DNA from: CAWIOX01 sp963837775
GTDB taxonomy: Bacteria > Pseudomonadota > Gammaproteobacteria > Burkholderiales > Burkholderiaceae_D
Direction of reading: 5' to 3'
NCBI GenBank assembly: GCA_963837775.1
Contig: CAWIOX010000017.1
Span: 3,189 to 67,188 of the forward strand
DNA length: 64,000 bases
Shown here piece after piece: positions 1 to 10,959 of this stretch (positions are counted from its first letter, which is position 1; the number at the start of each line of letters is the position of its first letter). The position numbers were made by a program, and so were the translations under genes. The notes beneath the pieces are model-generated. The model saw only the letters and a list, made by a program, of their open reading frames with translations, did no database searches and was not told where the DNA came from.

Positions 1-473
1 TCGATAATCGCATCGAAAACAAGACCAGCCAATTCCGCAAGGTGGGTGACTACATCGTCTGCGTCGGCTATTACATCCATCGGGCTTCGGCTGAAGAGGC
101 GAAAATCATGCTGGGCAAGGCCGTGGCACTCTTGAAGAAAGCCGGTGGCAAGACCGCATTCAAGGCCTTCAATGATCCGCAAGGCGCTTATGTGGTCAAC
201 GACGAATATGTTTTCGCGATCGGCATCGATGATGGCAAGTACCGTGCATCGGGCGCCTCGCCGAACCTTACCGGTGTCGATGTACGGGAGTTAAACGATG
301 CTGCCGGCAAACCGCTTTTCAAGGAAATGATTGCGCTTGCAAAACAAAAAGGCGGCGGCACGGTCGATTATGTCTGGCGCAACCCGGCCACCAACGCGAT
401 AGAACAGAAGCATTCCCTGATCCAGCGCGTGGGCAACGTGCTGCTTGGGGTCGGTTACTACACACAAAACTAA
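1..473 (+). CDS. Cache-domain sensor protein, 3' part only
   Basis: The reading frame is open from the first full codon (base 3), so the gene begins before the window. About 156 residues are visible. The first visible residues end in a motif (RKVGDYIVCVGYY) that recurs at the C-terminus as QRVGNVLLGVGYY, so the fragment holds the end of one Cache-type ligand-binding domain and one complete second domain. Such domains bind small molecules outside the cytoplasm. No transmembrane segment, HAMP or signalling domain follows the last Cache unit, so it may be a periplasmic or secreted binding protein. Fragment assignment is fairly sure; the ligand is unknown. Confidence 0.75.
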   Translation, partial: DNRIENKTSQFRKVGDYIVCVGYYIHRASAEEAKIMLGKAVALLKKAGGKTAFKAFNDPQGAYVVNDEYVFAIGIDDGKYRASGASPNLTGVDVRELNDAAGKPLFKEMIALAKQKGGGTVDYVWRNPATNAIEQKHSLIQRVGNVLLGVGYYTQN

Positions 474-500
474 GCTGATCTGTCAATTGATGTGTTGATT

Positions 501-541
501 CACCGCAGGGCCGGGCACGGTTTTGTGCCTGCCCTGCGGTG
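501..541. terminator. Strong hairpin between convergent genes
   Basis: CACCGCAGGGC followed by GGGCAC pairs with GTGCC and GCCCTGCGGTG across a six-base loop, with one bulged position in each arm. It lies between the convergent Cache gene and the 552-1394 gene, so it can serve both. There is no T-run on either side, so it may act as a transcript-end stabiliser rather than a classical intrinsic terminator. Confidence 0.55.
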
Positions 542-551
542 CCCCCGGCAG

Positions 552-1394
552 TCATGCAGGATCATCCCACGATGCAAAGAAGCGGCACAATTCGCCGTCC
601 GGGATTTGCTGATCGGCAAAAGTAAAACTGCCTTGCTCGCGCATCTCTTGCGCGGCGCGCCGAATCAGGCCGAAAGTGGCACGCGCCAGACTGCCGCCGA
701 TGCTGATGCGCTTCACGCCCAGCGCCGCCAGTTCGGCCACGGTCAAGGTTGCTCCGGCCAGCCCCATCACTACGCTGAGTGGCCCGTCAATCTCGCGCAC
801 CAGTGCGGCGATGGTTGCCGCATCCCTGATGCCCGGGACGAACAGGCAATCGGCCCCCGCTTCACGGTATAAATTGCTGCGCCGCACGGCTTCGGAAAAC
901 GGGTCATCGACGCCGGCCAGATAGCAATCCGTGCGTGCGGTCAGCGTAAAAGAAAGGCCGCTGCTGTCGGCCGCTTGCCGTGCTGCGGCGATGCGCTCGC
1001 TGGCCAGCGCCGCATCGAACAGCGGAGATCTGGCGTCGCCGGAATAATCCTCGATGTTGCCGCCGATCACGCCAGCCTGAATGAACAGGGCGATCGTCTG
1101 CGCGACATCCTGCGGCGCAATGCCATAACCGGCTTCCAGGTCGGCGCTGACGGGCAGATCTACCGCCGCCGCAATGCGGCCAACACAGTCCAGCATCTCG
1201 GGCCGCGTCACGCGTCCGTCATAGTCCGGCACTCCACGCGAGAACGCGATTCCGGCACTGGTGGTGCCGATCGCAGAGAACCCGGCGGCGGCCAGCATGC
1301 GTGCGCTGCCGGCATCCCAGGCGTTGGGCATCAGCACCACCCCCGGCGCTGCGTGCAGTTCACGGAAAATCTGTCCCTTTTGCCTCTGTTCCAT
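552..1394 (-). CDS. Isocitrate lyase/PEP mutase-superfamily enzyme
   Basis: This 280-residue protein has the layout of the ICL/PEPM superfamily of TIM-barrel lyases (COG2513 type). It shows the N-terminal NAWDAGSA motif (24-31), the metal-binding DLEAGYG stretch (85-91) and NIED (113-116). The KKCGH catalytic motif of true isocitrate lyase is absent, so it is more likely a PEP phosphonomutase-like, oxaloacetate decarboxylase-like or 2-methylisocitrate lyase-like enzyme. The reaction cannot be chosen from sequence alone. It starts with ATG and follows repeat copy A by about 30 bases. It converges with the Cache-domain gene. Confidence 0.85.
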   Translation of the reverse strand: MEQRQKGQIFRELHAAPGVVLMPNAWDAGSARMLAAAGFSAIGTTSAGIAFSRGVPDYDGRVTRPEMLDCVGRIAAAVDLPVSADLEAGYGIAPQDVAQTIALFIQAGVIGGNIEDYSGDARSPLFDAALASERIAAARQAADSSGLSFTLTARTDCYLAGVDDPFSEAVRRSNLYREAGADCLFVPGIRDAATIAALVREIDGPLSVVMGLAGATLTVAELAALGVKRISIGGSLARATFGLIRRAAQEMREQGSFTFADQQIPDGELCRFFASWDDPA

Positions 1395-1427
1395 CCGGCC
1401 TCCTGGTGCTGTGTATTTTTAAAATAT

Positions 1428-1503
1428 GTGGGGTATATGATGAAAATGCTAGGTTGCCGCACGGTTTCATTGGCTCTTTAAAAATACATGCCCGAGTATA
1501 TAA
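1428..1503 (-). repeat. Dispersed intergenic repeat, copy A
   Basis: Read on the minus strand it begins TTATATACTCGGGCATGTAT, then a T5 run, then a core CCGTGCGGCA, and ends near ATATACCCCAC. It lies 31 bases after the stop of the transglutaminase-like gene and just before the ICL/PEPM gene, in the same direction as both. The second hairpin seen in other copies is not preserved here. Confidence 0.8.
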
Positions 1504-1533
1504 AAATTGTAGACGGCACTGGCGGGTCCAAAT

Positions 1534-2556
1534 TCAGTCTACGCTATACGCCAATATCGCGGTATAGCTGGCAGAACCCGGCTTTTTCCCCATCACCAGC
1601 AGCTCGCCCTGCGCCTTCGGTATGTAGTCGAGGTCAAACACGCTGTCCGATCTGACCATCGCGGTCCACTTGCCATCCAGCAGCAGCGCCATGGTTTCAA
1701 AGGCACTGGTCTGAAACTTGAAATGCAGCGCTTGCTCCGCCTTGAGTTGATACGGCAGCGGCGCTTCCTTCACCTTGACCATCCCATACGGCATGTCGAA
1801 GGTGCGCACCAGCGTGCCGTTGAAATTGGATGCTGTCAGCGTGCGCCAGACCTCTTCGCCTGAAATCCCGGTATGGAACAAAGTTGTCTCCACGCTGGGC
1901 AGCGACTCGAACTCGCTCTTGCTCAGTTGCGGCGTCGACTGCAGCTGCCAACTGTGCTCCAGCGGAAAATGCGAAAACAAAAGTTGCTCGGGCGGCGCCA
2001 GAAAATAGGCTTCCGACAAGGCCTTCAGGTATTTTCCGCCTTCGACGTGACCAGCACCCCAGGTGCTGTCGAGCAGGCGCCATTGGCCGTCGATTTTGAT
2101 CGCATTCCACGCATGGTTCGGCGCCTCAAACGTATGTCCGGCGGGATGCTTGTAGCCCTTGGCGTAGCCCATGATGGTGACGATCTCCAGTCCGGCCTCC
2201 CGGCCCAGCGTTTCGAACAGGGTCGCGTAGCCATTGCAGACGCTGGTGCGGCTCTTGAGTACTTCAGTTGCGTCCTTTTGTTCCAGTCTGTGGGCAAGAT
2301 AGGCATCGACATCGTATTCGATACGGTCCGCGATCCAGCGATAGATCACGCGCGCCTTCTCGGTGTCGTTGTGCGTTACCTGGGTGAGGTAGCTGGCCAG
2401 GCTTGCCGCGGAGGCTTCGGCGTCGGATGGCGCCGCTATCGCGTGTGCATCAAGCAGCGCCGCACGCTCGCTGTCGATGATTTGTGCCGCAACATGCGGG
2501 CTCAATAAAAACAGGCCGGCGGCGATTGCGGCATGTAACATTCTGGATAGGCGCAC
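1534..2556 (-). CDS. Secreted transglutaminase-like protein
   Basis: The 340-residue product starts with a signal peptide (about 1-24, hydrophobic core ending in AAQ). A transglutaminase-like cysteine-protease fold follows, with a visible catalytic triad: Cys107 in SVCNGYA, His148 in NHAWNAI and Asp163 in LLDSTWGAG. The arrangement is that of the kyphoscoliosis/CYK3-type transglutaminase subfamily. The C-terminal half (about 190-340) is not recognised. The GTG start at 2556 is supported by an AGAGG site six bases upstream. It stands alone between two repeat copies. The substrate is unknown; a periplasmic peptidase or crosslinking role is inference. Confidence 0.85.
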   Translation of the reverse strand: MRLSRMLHAAIAAGLFLLSPHVAAQIIDSERAALLDAHAIAAPSDAEASAASLASYLTQVTHNDTEKARVIYRWIADRIEYDVDAYLAHRLEQKDATEVLKSRTSVCNGYATLFETLGREAGLEIVTIMGYAKGYKHPAGHTFEAPNHAWNAIKIDGQWRLLDSTWGAGHVEGGKYLKALSEAYFLAPPEQLLFSHFPLEHSWQLQSTPQLSKSEFESLPSVETTLFHTGISGEEVWRTLTASNFNGTLVRTFDMPYGMVKVKEAPLPYQLKAEQALHFKFQTSAFETMALLLDGKWTAMVRSDSVFDLDYIPKAQGELLVMGKKPGSASYTAILAYSVD

Positions 2557-2700
2557 GAAAACCTCTTATGTCATTCAATGATGACATTGTGCGGGAAGGA
2601 ATATTTCCATGCAACAACGCAATGCGTAGCTGCGATGAACGTGCATGGCGGCAGGCCAAGCCAGGCAGGATCATTCCATGCGGTCGCATGCGTGTAGCAT

Positions 2701-2729
2701 GCAATCCACCGCTGCCTGTGGTGGATTGC
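2701..2729. other. Ten-base perfect inverted repeat
   Basis: GCAATCCACC (2701-2710) and GGTGGATTGC (2720-2729) form a perfect stem with a nine-base loop. It abuts the 3' end of repeat copy B and lies upstream of the transglutaminase-like gene. No T-run follows in either direction. Confidence 0.5.
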
Positions 2730-2806
2730 ATGGGAGTATGGTTGAAAACACCCCCGCTACCGCACGGCTTTATTGCCTCTTAAAAAATACACGGCCGAGT
2801 ATATAA
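2730..2806 (-). repeat. Dispersed intergenic repeat, copy B
   Basis: On the minus strand it begins TTATATACTCGGCCGTGTAT with a T6 run, shares the CCGTGCGG core, and ends at CATACTCCCAT. GGGGGT can pair with ACTCCC (one G-T pair) near its end. It lies 15 bases after the stop of the ABC-F gene. Confidence 0.8.
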
Positions 2807-2821
2807 ATCGGCCGATGCGGC

Positions 2822-4810
<1,989 letters not shown>

Positions 4811-4820
4811 AATAAATTTC

Positions 4821-4897
4821 TAAGGAGTATGCGGTAAAACCATGCTGTTGCCGCACGGTTTCATTGGTGCATTTAAAAATACAAATGGGAGTATGGC
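4821..4897 (-). repeat. Dispersed intergenic repeat, copy C
   Basis: On the minus strand it begins GCCATACTCCCATTTGTAT with a T5 run, carries the CCGTGCGGCA core identical to copy A, and ends GCATACTCCTTA. It lies 44 bases after prmB and ends about 10 bases before the start of the ABC-F gene, so it fills the whole gap. Confidence 0.8.
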
Positions 4898-4941
4898 TGT
4901 AGGGCCAGACTCCCGCATTGCGTCTGCAGAGGTTTGAAAGC

Positions 4942-5841
4942 TTATCGTTTCAATTGTTCCGCCGTGATCAAAAATACCATATCGTCGCCGGCGCTGGTGG
5001 TGACCCAGGTCAGTTCCAGCTCGGGAAAGGCGGCTTCGGCGAATGCGCGCTCGTTGCCGATTTCGACGATCAGCACGCCGTTGTCGGTCAGGCGTTCGGC
5101 TGCGCCGGCCACGATTCTGCGCACCAGATCCATGCCGTCGTGGCCGCCAGCCAGCGCAATCTGCGGTTCATGCAGGTATTCCTGCGGCAGTTGCCCCATC
5201 GAGCCACTGTTCACATACGGCGGATTGGTGACGATCAGATCGTATTTTTTATCCGGAACATTGGCGTACAGATCGGACTCGATCAGCGTGATGCGTTCTT
5301 CCAGGTCGTAATCGGCGACGTTGCGGAACGCGACATCCAGCGCATCCTTGGAGATGTCGGCGGTATCGACATGCGCATGCGGGAACGCGTCGGCCAGCAT
5401 GATCGGCAGGCAACCGGAGCCGGTGCACAGTTCGAGGATGTTGGTCACCGCTTCCGGGTCGCTGACCCAGGGCGAAAAATAGGACGGAATCAGTTCGGCG
5501 ATGAAGGAGCGCGGCACGATCACGCGCTCGTCGACGTAAAAGCGGTAGCTGCCGAGCCAGGCTTCATTGGTGATGTAGGCGGCCGGCACGCGTTCGGCGG
5601 CGCGCCGTTCGATGACTTTCAGCAGTGCGGCGACTTCTTCCGGCAGCAGGCGCGCGTCCAGAAACGGATCGAGGGTTTCCAGCGGCAGCTTCAGCGTATG
5701 CAGGATCAGGTAGGCGGCTTCGTCCAGCGCATTGCTGCTGCCGTGGCCGAAAAACAGCTGTTCGGTGTTGAAGCGCGTGATCGCATAGCGAAACAGGTCG
5801 CGCGGGGTAGAGAACGGGTGGGCTGGCATGGGGTGTGTCAT
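4942..5841 (-). CDS. prmB: Ribosomal protein L3 glutamine methyltransferase
   Basis: PrmB transfers a methyl group from S-adenosylmethionine to a glutamine of ribosomal protein L3. The 299-residue product has the SAM-binding motif ELCTGSGCL (137-145) and the class-defining NPPY motif (206-209). The N-terminal helical domain (1-100) is of the PrmB rather than the PrmC type, and the length matches PrmB. It follows dapE with a short gap on the same strand. An alternative Met at residue 5 exists. Confidence 0.93.
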   Translation of the reverse strand: MTHPMPAHPFSTPRDLFRYAITRFNTEQLFFGHGSSNALDEAAYLILHTLKLPLETLDPFLDARLLPEEVAALLKVIERRAAERVPAAYITNEAWLGSYRFYVDERVIVPRSFIAELIPSYFSPWVSDPEAVTNILELCTGSGCLPIMLADAFPHAHVDTADISKDALDVAFRNVADYDLEERITLIESDLYANVPDKKYDLIVTNPPYVNSGSMGQLPQEYLHEPQIALAGGHDGMDLVRRIVAGAAERLTDNGVLIVEIGNERAFAEAAFPELELTWVTTSAGDDMVFLITAEQLKR

Positions 5842-5869
5842 GGGTAATCGGTATAGGGTGGATGCACTA

Positions 5870-6997
5870 CTAGGTCAGCAGGTTTTCCAGCGTGCGGCGA
5901 TAGATGTTCTTCAGCGGGTCGATGAAGCGCAGTTCGATATGTTCGTCGATCTTGTGGATGCTGCCGTTGGGCGGGCCGAATTCGATCACTTGCGGGCAGA
6001 TTTGCGCGATGAAGCGGCCATCCGAGGTGCCGCCGGTGGTCGACAGGTCGGCGTCGATCCCGGTTTCCGCCTTGATCGCGTCGCACAGCGCGTCGCTCAG
6101 TTCGCCGCGCGGCGTCAGGAACGGGTAGCCGCCGATGGTCCAGCGCAGGTCGTATTCCAGTTCGTGCTGATTCAGGATCGCATGCACCCGCTGCTGCAGG
6201 CCCTCTGCGGTGCTGGCAGTGGAGAAGCGGAAGTTGAAATCGATCACGATATCGCCCGGAATCACGTTATTGGCGCCGGTGCCGCTGTGGACATTGGACA
6301 TCTGGAATGAGGTCGGCAAATAATAGGCATTGCCTTCGTCCCAGTGCTCGGCCACCAGTTCGGTCAACGCCGGCACCGCCAGGTGGATCGGATTTTTCGC
6401 CAGTTGCGGATAGGCGATGTGGCCCTGGATGCCCTTGATGGTCAGCTTGCCCGACATCGAGCCGCGCCGGCCGTTCTTGATGGTGTCGCCCAGCTCGCCG
6501 GAAGAAGTCGGTTCGCCGACGATGCAGTAGTCGAGCTGTTCGCCGCGCGCCTTGAGCATATCGCAGACCACCACGGTGCCGTCGGTGGCCGGGCCTTCTT
6601 CGTCGCTGGTGATCAGGAAGCCGATCGAGCCTTTGTGCTCGGGATGGGCTGCGGTGAATTCTTCCGCAGCCACTACAAACGCAGCAATTGACGCTTTCAT
6701 GTCGGCCGCGCCGCGGCCGAACAGTTTGCCGTCGCGATGGGTCGGCACGAACGGATGCGATTGCCATTGCTCGACCGGACCGGTCGGCACCACGTCGGTA
6801 TGGCCGGCAAAGACCACCAGCGGCTGCGTCGCGCCCTTGCGCGCCCACAGGTTGGTGACATCGCCGGACTGGACGGTCTCGCATTTAAAGCCGAGCGGGG
6901 ACAGCAGCTCGATCAGGCGCTGCTGGCAACCTTTGTCTTGCGGGGTAACGGAGGTGAGTGCGATCAGCTCTTCGGTCAGCGCGAGGGTTTTGCTCAT
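5870..6997 (-). CDS. dapE: Succinyl-diaminopimelate desuccinylase
   Basis: DapE removes succinate from N-succinyl-LL-diaminopimelate in lysine and peptidoglycan precursor synthesis. The 375-residue protein is of M20 metallopeptidase type. Metal-binding motifs are GHTDVVP (His66, Asp68), GRGAADMKAS (Asp99) and TSDEEGPA with the catalytic Glu pair (about 131-132). The length fits proteobacterial DapE. It begins three bases after the stop of the ArsC/Spx-family gene, which implies co-transcription with it, pilU and dapD. Confidence 0.96.
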   Translation of the reverse strand: MSKTLALTEELIALTSVTPQDKGCQQRLIELLSPLGFKCETVQSGDVTNLWARKGATQPLVVFAGHTDVVPTGPVEQWQSHPFVPTHRDGKLFGRGAADMKASIAAFVVAAEEFTAAHPEHKGSIGFLITSDEEGPATDGTVVVCDMLKARGEQLDYCIVGEPTSSGELGDTIKNGRRGSMSGKLTIKGIQGHIAYPQLAKNPIHLAVPALTELVAEHWDEGNAYYLPTSFQMSNVHSGTGANNVIPGDIVIDFNFRFSTASTAEGLQQRVHAILNQHELEYDLRWTIGGYPFLTPRGELSDALCDAIKAETGIDADLSTTGGTSDGRFIAQICPQVIEFGPPNGSIHKIDEHIELRFIDPLKNIYRRTLENLLT

Positions 6998-7000
6998 GAA

Positions 7001-7375
7001 TTATTTCTTGAAAATCTGTTGGTAAAGTGCTTCAGAGAATCCGATATGGGAATGCTCTTCGCCAGCAATGTTTATTGTCAGTATTGGCCGCTTGATGACG
7101 GACGGCGCTTCGCACATCAGCGCGATTGCGCCGGAGGCGTCAATGATAGCCGTTTTGCGCTCTTCGGGCAGCGCGCGCCAGGTCGTGCCTTTGCGATTGA
7201 TCAGCAGTTGCCAGTCGTTGTCTTGCAGCCAGGTTTGGGCCAGGGGCTGATTGACGCCATCTTTTTTGAAGTTGTAAAAAGTGTGCGCAATTGCATGGGC
7301 ATCGAGCCAGCTGCGGGCTTTCTTGACGGTGTCGCAATTGGGGATGCCATGCAGAATAATGGTCGGATTATGCAT
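7001..7375 (-). CDS. ArsC/Spx-family reductase-like protein (YffB type)
   Basis: A 124-residue thioredoxin-fold protein of the ArsC/Spx family. The active-site region is GIPNCDTVKKA with a single cysteine (Cys14); no second redox cysteine follows in the CXXC position. Lack of an arsenate operon context and the location just upstream of dapE match the YffB subgroup, whose exact substrate is not settled. Its start overlaps the end of pilU by eight bases and its stop lies three bases before dapE, so translation is probably coupled. Confidence 0.88.
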   Translation of the reverse strand: MHNPTIILHGIPNCDTVKKARSWLDAHAIAHTFYNFKKDGVNQPLAQTWLQDNDWQLLINRKGTTWRALPEERKTAIIDASGAIALMCEAPSVIKRPILTINIAGEEHSHIGFSEALYQQIFKK

Positions 7376-8507
7376 TCAGTGTGAATTCGGTAAATGACGG
7401 CTCGTCGTGTTGCGATGTTTGAGATTCAGGTTGAAACAGTTTGCTGGATTTTTCATTGTTATTGAGCAACCACAGCAGATTGGTTGCGGAGTCGGCATGG
7501 CTGAGCGCTTCATCCTGTGTGATCAATCCGCTCTTGATCATTTGTATCAATGCCAGTTCGAAGGTCTGGGAGCCGGGCGACAGGCTTTTTTCAATCGCTT
7601 CCTTGATCTGCGAAATTTCGCCTTTTTCGATCAGTTCCGCAATATGACGCGTATTGAGCATGACTTCCACCGCCGGCATGCGTTTCCCTGCGGTGGCGCT
7701 TAACAGGCGCTGGGAAATGATGGCGCGCAGGGTTGACGACAGGTCGAGTAGGAGTGCATTCCGGTTTTCGGACGGGAAGAAGCTGATGATCCGATTGAGC
7801 GCCTGATAGCTATTGCTGGCATGCAATGTTGCGACGACCAGATGCCCCGATTGCGCATAGGCAATTGCGGCCGACATGGTGTCCTTATCGCGGATTTCAC
7901 CGATCAATATGCAATCCGGCGCCTGGCGCAAGGAATTCTTCAGTGCGATTTCGAGGCTGTCGGAATCGGTCCCGATTTCGCGCTGGTTGACGATGGATTT
8001 CTTGTTCCGGAACAGATATTCAATCGGATCTTCAATCGTCAGGATGTGACCCGGGCGTAACTCGTTGCGGTGATCCAGCATCGATGCGATCGTGGTCGAT
8101 TTGCCTGAACCGGTTGATCCGACCACCAGTATCAGACCGCGTTTTTCCATGATGAGCTCGCTCAGTACCGGGGGCAGGGATAAGGTGTCCAGCGCGGGTA
8201 TGCCTTGCGGTATGAAACGAAAAACAGCCGAAATACTGCCGCGCTGCCTGAAAGCCGATAAGCGGAAGCGGCCGACTCCGGATGCGGGAATGCCTATATT
8301 GAGTTCATTGGTCTGTTCCAGTACCTGCAGGTCGGCGGCGGGAACTACCTCGGCCAATAAGGCCATGATGTTCGACGCATCCATTTTTTGCTGATTGATC
8401 GGAAGCAGATTGCCGTTGATCTTCACGTGCACCGGCGAATTGACCGCCAGAAACAGGTCGGATGCGCCCTTTTCCTTCATGAGCAAAAACAGACGATCCA
8501 TCAACAT
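7368..8507 (-). CDS. pilU: Type IV pilus retraction ATPase, PilU type
   Basis: The 379-residue product is a PilT/PilU-family hexameric ATPase acting at the inner-membrane base of type IV pili. Walker A is GSTGSGKST (130-138), the Asp box is ILTIEDPIEY, Walker B includes LIGEIRDKDTM (about 202-211), and a His box (ATLHASN) follows. The GEIRDKDTM variant and the long polar C-terminal tail (about 350-379) favour PilU over PilT. The ATG at 8507 has an AGGAGCG site nearby. It is unusual that it sits between dapD and dapE with no other pilus gene in view. Confidence 0.9.
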   Translation of the reverse strand: MLMDRLFLLMKEKGASDLFLAVNSPVHVKINGNLLPINQQKMDASNIMALLAEVVPAADLQVLEQTNELNIGIPASGVGRFRLSAFRQRGSISAVFRFIPQGIPALDTLSLPPVLSELIMEKRGLILVVGSTGSGKSTTIASMLDHRNELRPGHILTIEDPIEYLFRNKKSIVNQREIGTDSDSLEIALKNSLRQAPDCILIGEIRDKDTMSAAIAYAQSGHLVVATLHASNSYQALNRIISFFPSENRNALLLDLSSTLRAIISQRLLSATAGKRMPAVEVMLNTRHIAELIEKGEISQIKEAIEKSLSPGSQTFELALIQMIKSGLITQDEALSHADSATNLLWLLNNNEKSSKLFQPESQTSQHDEPSFTEFTLNA

Positions 8508-8589
8508 CGGGGGCGCTCCTACATTAAGACTGGGATTGTTATTGCCGGGAACGCACTTCTTGGCCGCTTAAACCCCGTTGCTGTTTGTC

Positions 8590-8625
8590 CATTGAGGGCA
8601 GCAACCATGGTTGCTGCCCTCAATG
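8590..8625. terminator. Perfect 36-bp palindrome after dapD
   Basis: CATTGAGGGCAGCAACCA (8590-8607) is followed directly by its exact reverse complement (8608-8625). It lies 16 bases after the dapD stop and upstream of pilU. A hairpin this long would form in RNA with a minimal loop, but no T-run follows. It may be a transcript-end or processing element between dapD and pilU. Confidence 0.6.
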
Positions 8626-8640
8626 CAGGAACTATTGCAT

Positions 8641-9465
8641 TTAGTCGCGCAACAATTCATTGATGCCGGTCTTGGCTCGGGTTTTGGCATCGACGCGCTT
8701 GACGATGACTGCGCAGTACAGGCTGTATTTGCCATCGGCAGACGGCAGATTGCCGGACACGACAACGGAGCCGGCAGGGATGCGGCCATAGGTGACTTCG
8801 CCGGTGGCGCGGTCGTAAATTTTGGTCGACTGACCGATATACACGCCCATCGAGATCACCGAGTTCTCTTCGACGATCACGCCTTCGACGATTTCCGAGC
8901 GGGCGCCGATGAAGCAATTGTCTTCGATGATGGTCGGATTGGCTTGCATCGGTTCCAGCACGCCGCCAATGCCGACGCCGCCGGACAGATGGACGTTCTT
9001 GCCGATCTGCGCGCAGGAGCCGACCGTAGCCCAGGCATCGACCATCGTGCCTTCATCGACATAGGCGCCGATGTTGACGAAGGAAGGCATCAGGATCACA
9101 TTTTTGCCGAGGAAGCTGCCGCGGCGCGCAACGGCCGGCGGCACCACGCGAAAGCCGCCCTTGGCGAAGTCGTCTGCGGTGTAGTTGGCGAATTTGGTCG
9201 GCACTTTGTCGTAGAACTGCATATGGTCGCCGGACGGCATCACGATGTTGTCTTCCAGTCGGAACGACAGCAATACTGCTTTCTTGACCCACTGGTTGAC
9301 GACCCAGTCGCCACTGTCTTTTTGCGCAACCCGCAGGCTGCCGTCGTTGAGTTGTTCGATGACGTGAGCAACGGCATCGCGCACCTCTGCTGGTGCCGAT
9401 GCCGGAGAGAAGTCGGCGCGATTTTCCCACGCTGCGTCAATGATCTGTTCAAGTTGTTGAGTCAT
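8641..9465 (-). CDS. dapD: Tetrahydrodipicolinate N-succinyltransferase
   Basis: DapD succinylates tetrahydrodipicolinate using succinyl-CoA, the first step of the succinylase branch of lysine and diaminopimelate synthesis. The 274-residue length is typical. The C-terminal half shows the left-handed beta-helix hexapeptide pattern (for example NIGAYVDEGTMVDAWATVG and GSCAQIGKNVHLSGGVGIG). The run ending SVISMGVYIGQSTKI is characteristic. It is downstream of dapC on the same strand and ahead of pilU and dapE. Confidence 0.97.
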   Translation of the reverse strand: MTQQLEQIIDAAWENRADFSPASAPAEVRDAVAHVIEQLNDGSLRVAQKDSGDWVVNQWVKKAVLLSFRLEDNIVMPSGDHMQFYDKVPTKFANYTADDFAKGGFRVVPPAVARRGSFLGKNVILMPSFVNIGAYVDEGTMVDAWATVGSCAQIGKNVHLSGGVGIGGVLEPMQANPTIIEDNCFIGARSEIVEGVIVEENSVISMGVYIGQSTKIYDRATGEVTYGRIPAGSVVVSGNLPSADGKYSLYCAVIVKRVDAKTRAKTGINELLRD

Positions 9466-9496
9466 GGTGTCGGTTTGATCCGTTAATAGTTGTTAA

Positions 9497-10709
9497 TTAG
9501 GAGCGGCTTAATTTTTTGGTGAATTCGACGATGCGGCGTGCAGCTTCAAGGCATTCATCCACTTCAGCCACCAGTGCCATGCGAATGTAGTCCTGCCCCG
9601 GATTGATGCCGTGCGCCTCGCGGGCCAGATAGCTGCCGGGCAAAACGGTCACATTATATTCGGCATACAGGCGTTTCGCGTATTCGGTGTCGGACAGGCC
9701 GGTGCGCTTGCCGACTTGCGCCCACAGGTAAAAGCCGGCATCTGGCAGCGCTACGTCCAGCACTTCTTGCAATAGCGGCGTGATCTGGCTGAATTTAGTG
9801 ATGTATTTGGCACGGTTTTCCACCACGTGCAGTTCGTCATTCCAGGCGATTATCGATGCGGCCTGGATGGTGGGCGACATCGCGCTGCCGTGGTAGGTGC
9901 GATACAGAAGAAATTTCTTGATCAGCTCCGCGTCGCCGGCCACAAAGCCGGAGCGCATGCCGGGCACGTTGGAGCGTTTCGACAGGCTGGAGAAGGTGAT
10001 CAGGCGCGGATAGCCGCTGCGCCCCAATTTGTGCGCAGCTTCCAGGCTGCCCAATGGCGCTTCCGATTTGAAATAAATCTCGGAATAGCATTCATCGGCG
10101 GCAATGATGAAGCCATAACGGTCGGACAGTTCGAACAAGTTTTTCCAGTCTTCCAGCGACAGCACTGCGCCGGTCGGGTTGCCTGGCGAGCAGATGTACA
10201 GCAATTGAACGCGCGGCCAGACATCGGCTGGCACGACTGAAAAATCCGGTGCGAAGTTACGTTCCGGATCGGAATTGACAAAATAAGGCTCGGCACCCGC
10301 CAGATAGGCGGCGCCTTCGTAAATTTGGTAAAACGGGTTCGGGCAGATCACCAGCGCGATCGTTTTTGCTTGGGTCGATCACCGTTTGCGCCAGCGCGAA
10401 CAGCGCTTCACGCGAACCGTTCACTGGCAGAATCTGGCTTGCCGGATCCAGCTTTGGCAGCTGATAACGACGTTCAAGCCAATTGGCGATGGTGGCACGC
10501 AAGGCATCCGATCCGGCGGTGGTCGGATAACTCGCCAGACCGCTCAAATTGTCAGCCAGTGCTTGTCGAATCAGGGCCGGTGTCGGATGTTTCGGTTCGC
10601 CGATGCCCAGGCTGATTGCCTTGTAATCGGGGTTGGGCGTTACCCCGGCAAACAGTTGCTTGAGCTTTTCAAACGGATAGGGTTGCAGCTTTTGTAGGAG
10701 TGGATTCAC
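9497..10709 (-). CDS. dapC: Succinyldiaminopimelate transaminase (frame broken once)
   Basis: DapC is a PLP-dependent aminotransferase that makes N-succinyl-LL-diaminopimelate. Residues up to VIDPSK are in one frame and the rest (TIALVICPNPFYQ onward) in the next. Dropping one T from the T5 run at 10363-10367 joins them into a protein of about 403 residues, the usual size. The PLP lysine is in SLSKRSNVPG. The GTG at 10709 gives the expected N-terminus (MNPLLQKLQPYPFEKL); a longer upstream reading is less likely. Placed at the head of the dap cluster and divergent from smc. The break looks like a base-call error, because the pathway is otherwise complete. Confidence 0.88.
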
Positions 10710-10959
10710 GTGGCTTGGATGAATGTTGTCGTAGTGGGAACTATTAAGTGAGCAAAAGCACAAAGTAAAGTGCGGACATTATACCGTCTTGCTTTTACAG
10801 TGCAGCGGCAGCGTTTAATCTGGGGCCAGGCGGAAAATGGGCGAAAAAGATGACTGGAATGTTATGATTGAGGGTCATTGTGCGAGAGTAATCGTGCTTT
10901 TTGGCGGATTTGAATAAAATCGGCTTTGTTGCAAGAACAACAGAAGAATAGTTGCCAAC

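Noticed and set aside
552..1394. Isocitrate lyase of the glyoxylate shunt
   Set aside because: The KKCGH motif is missing and the protein is only 280 residues; only superfamily membership is supported.
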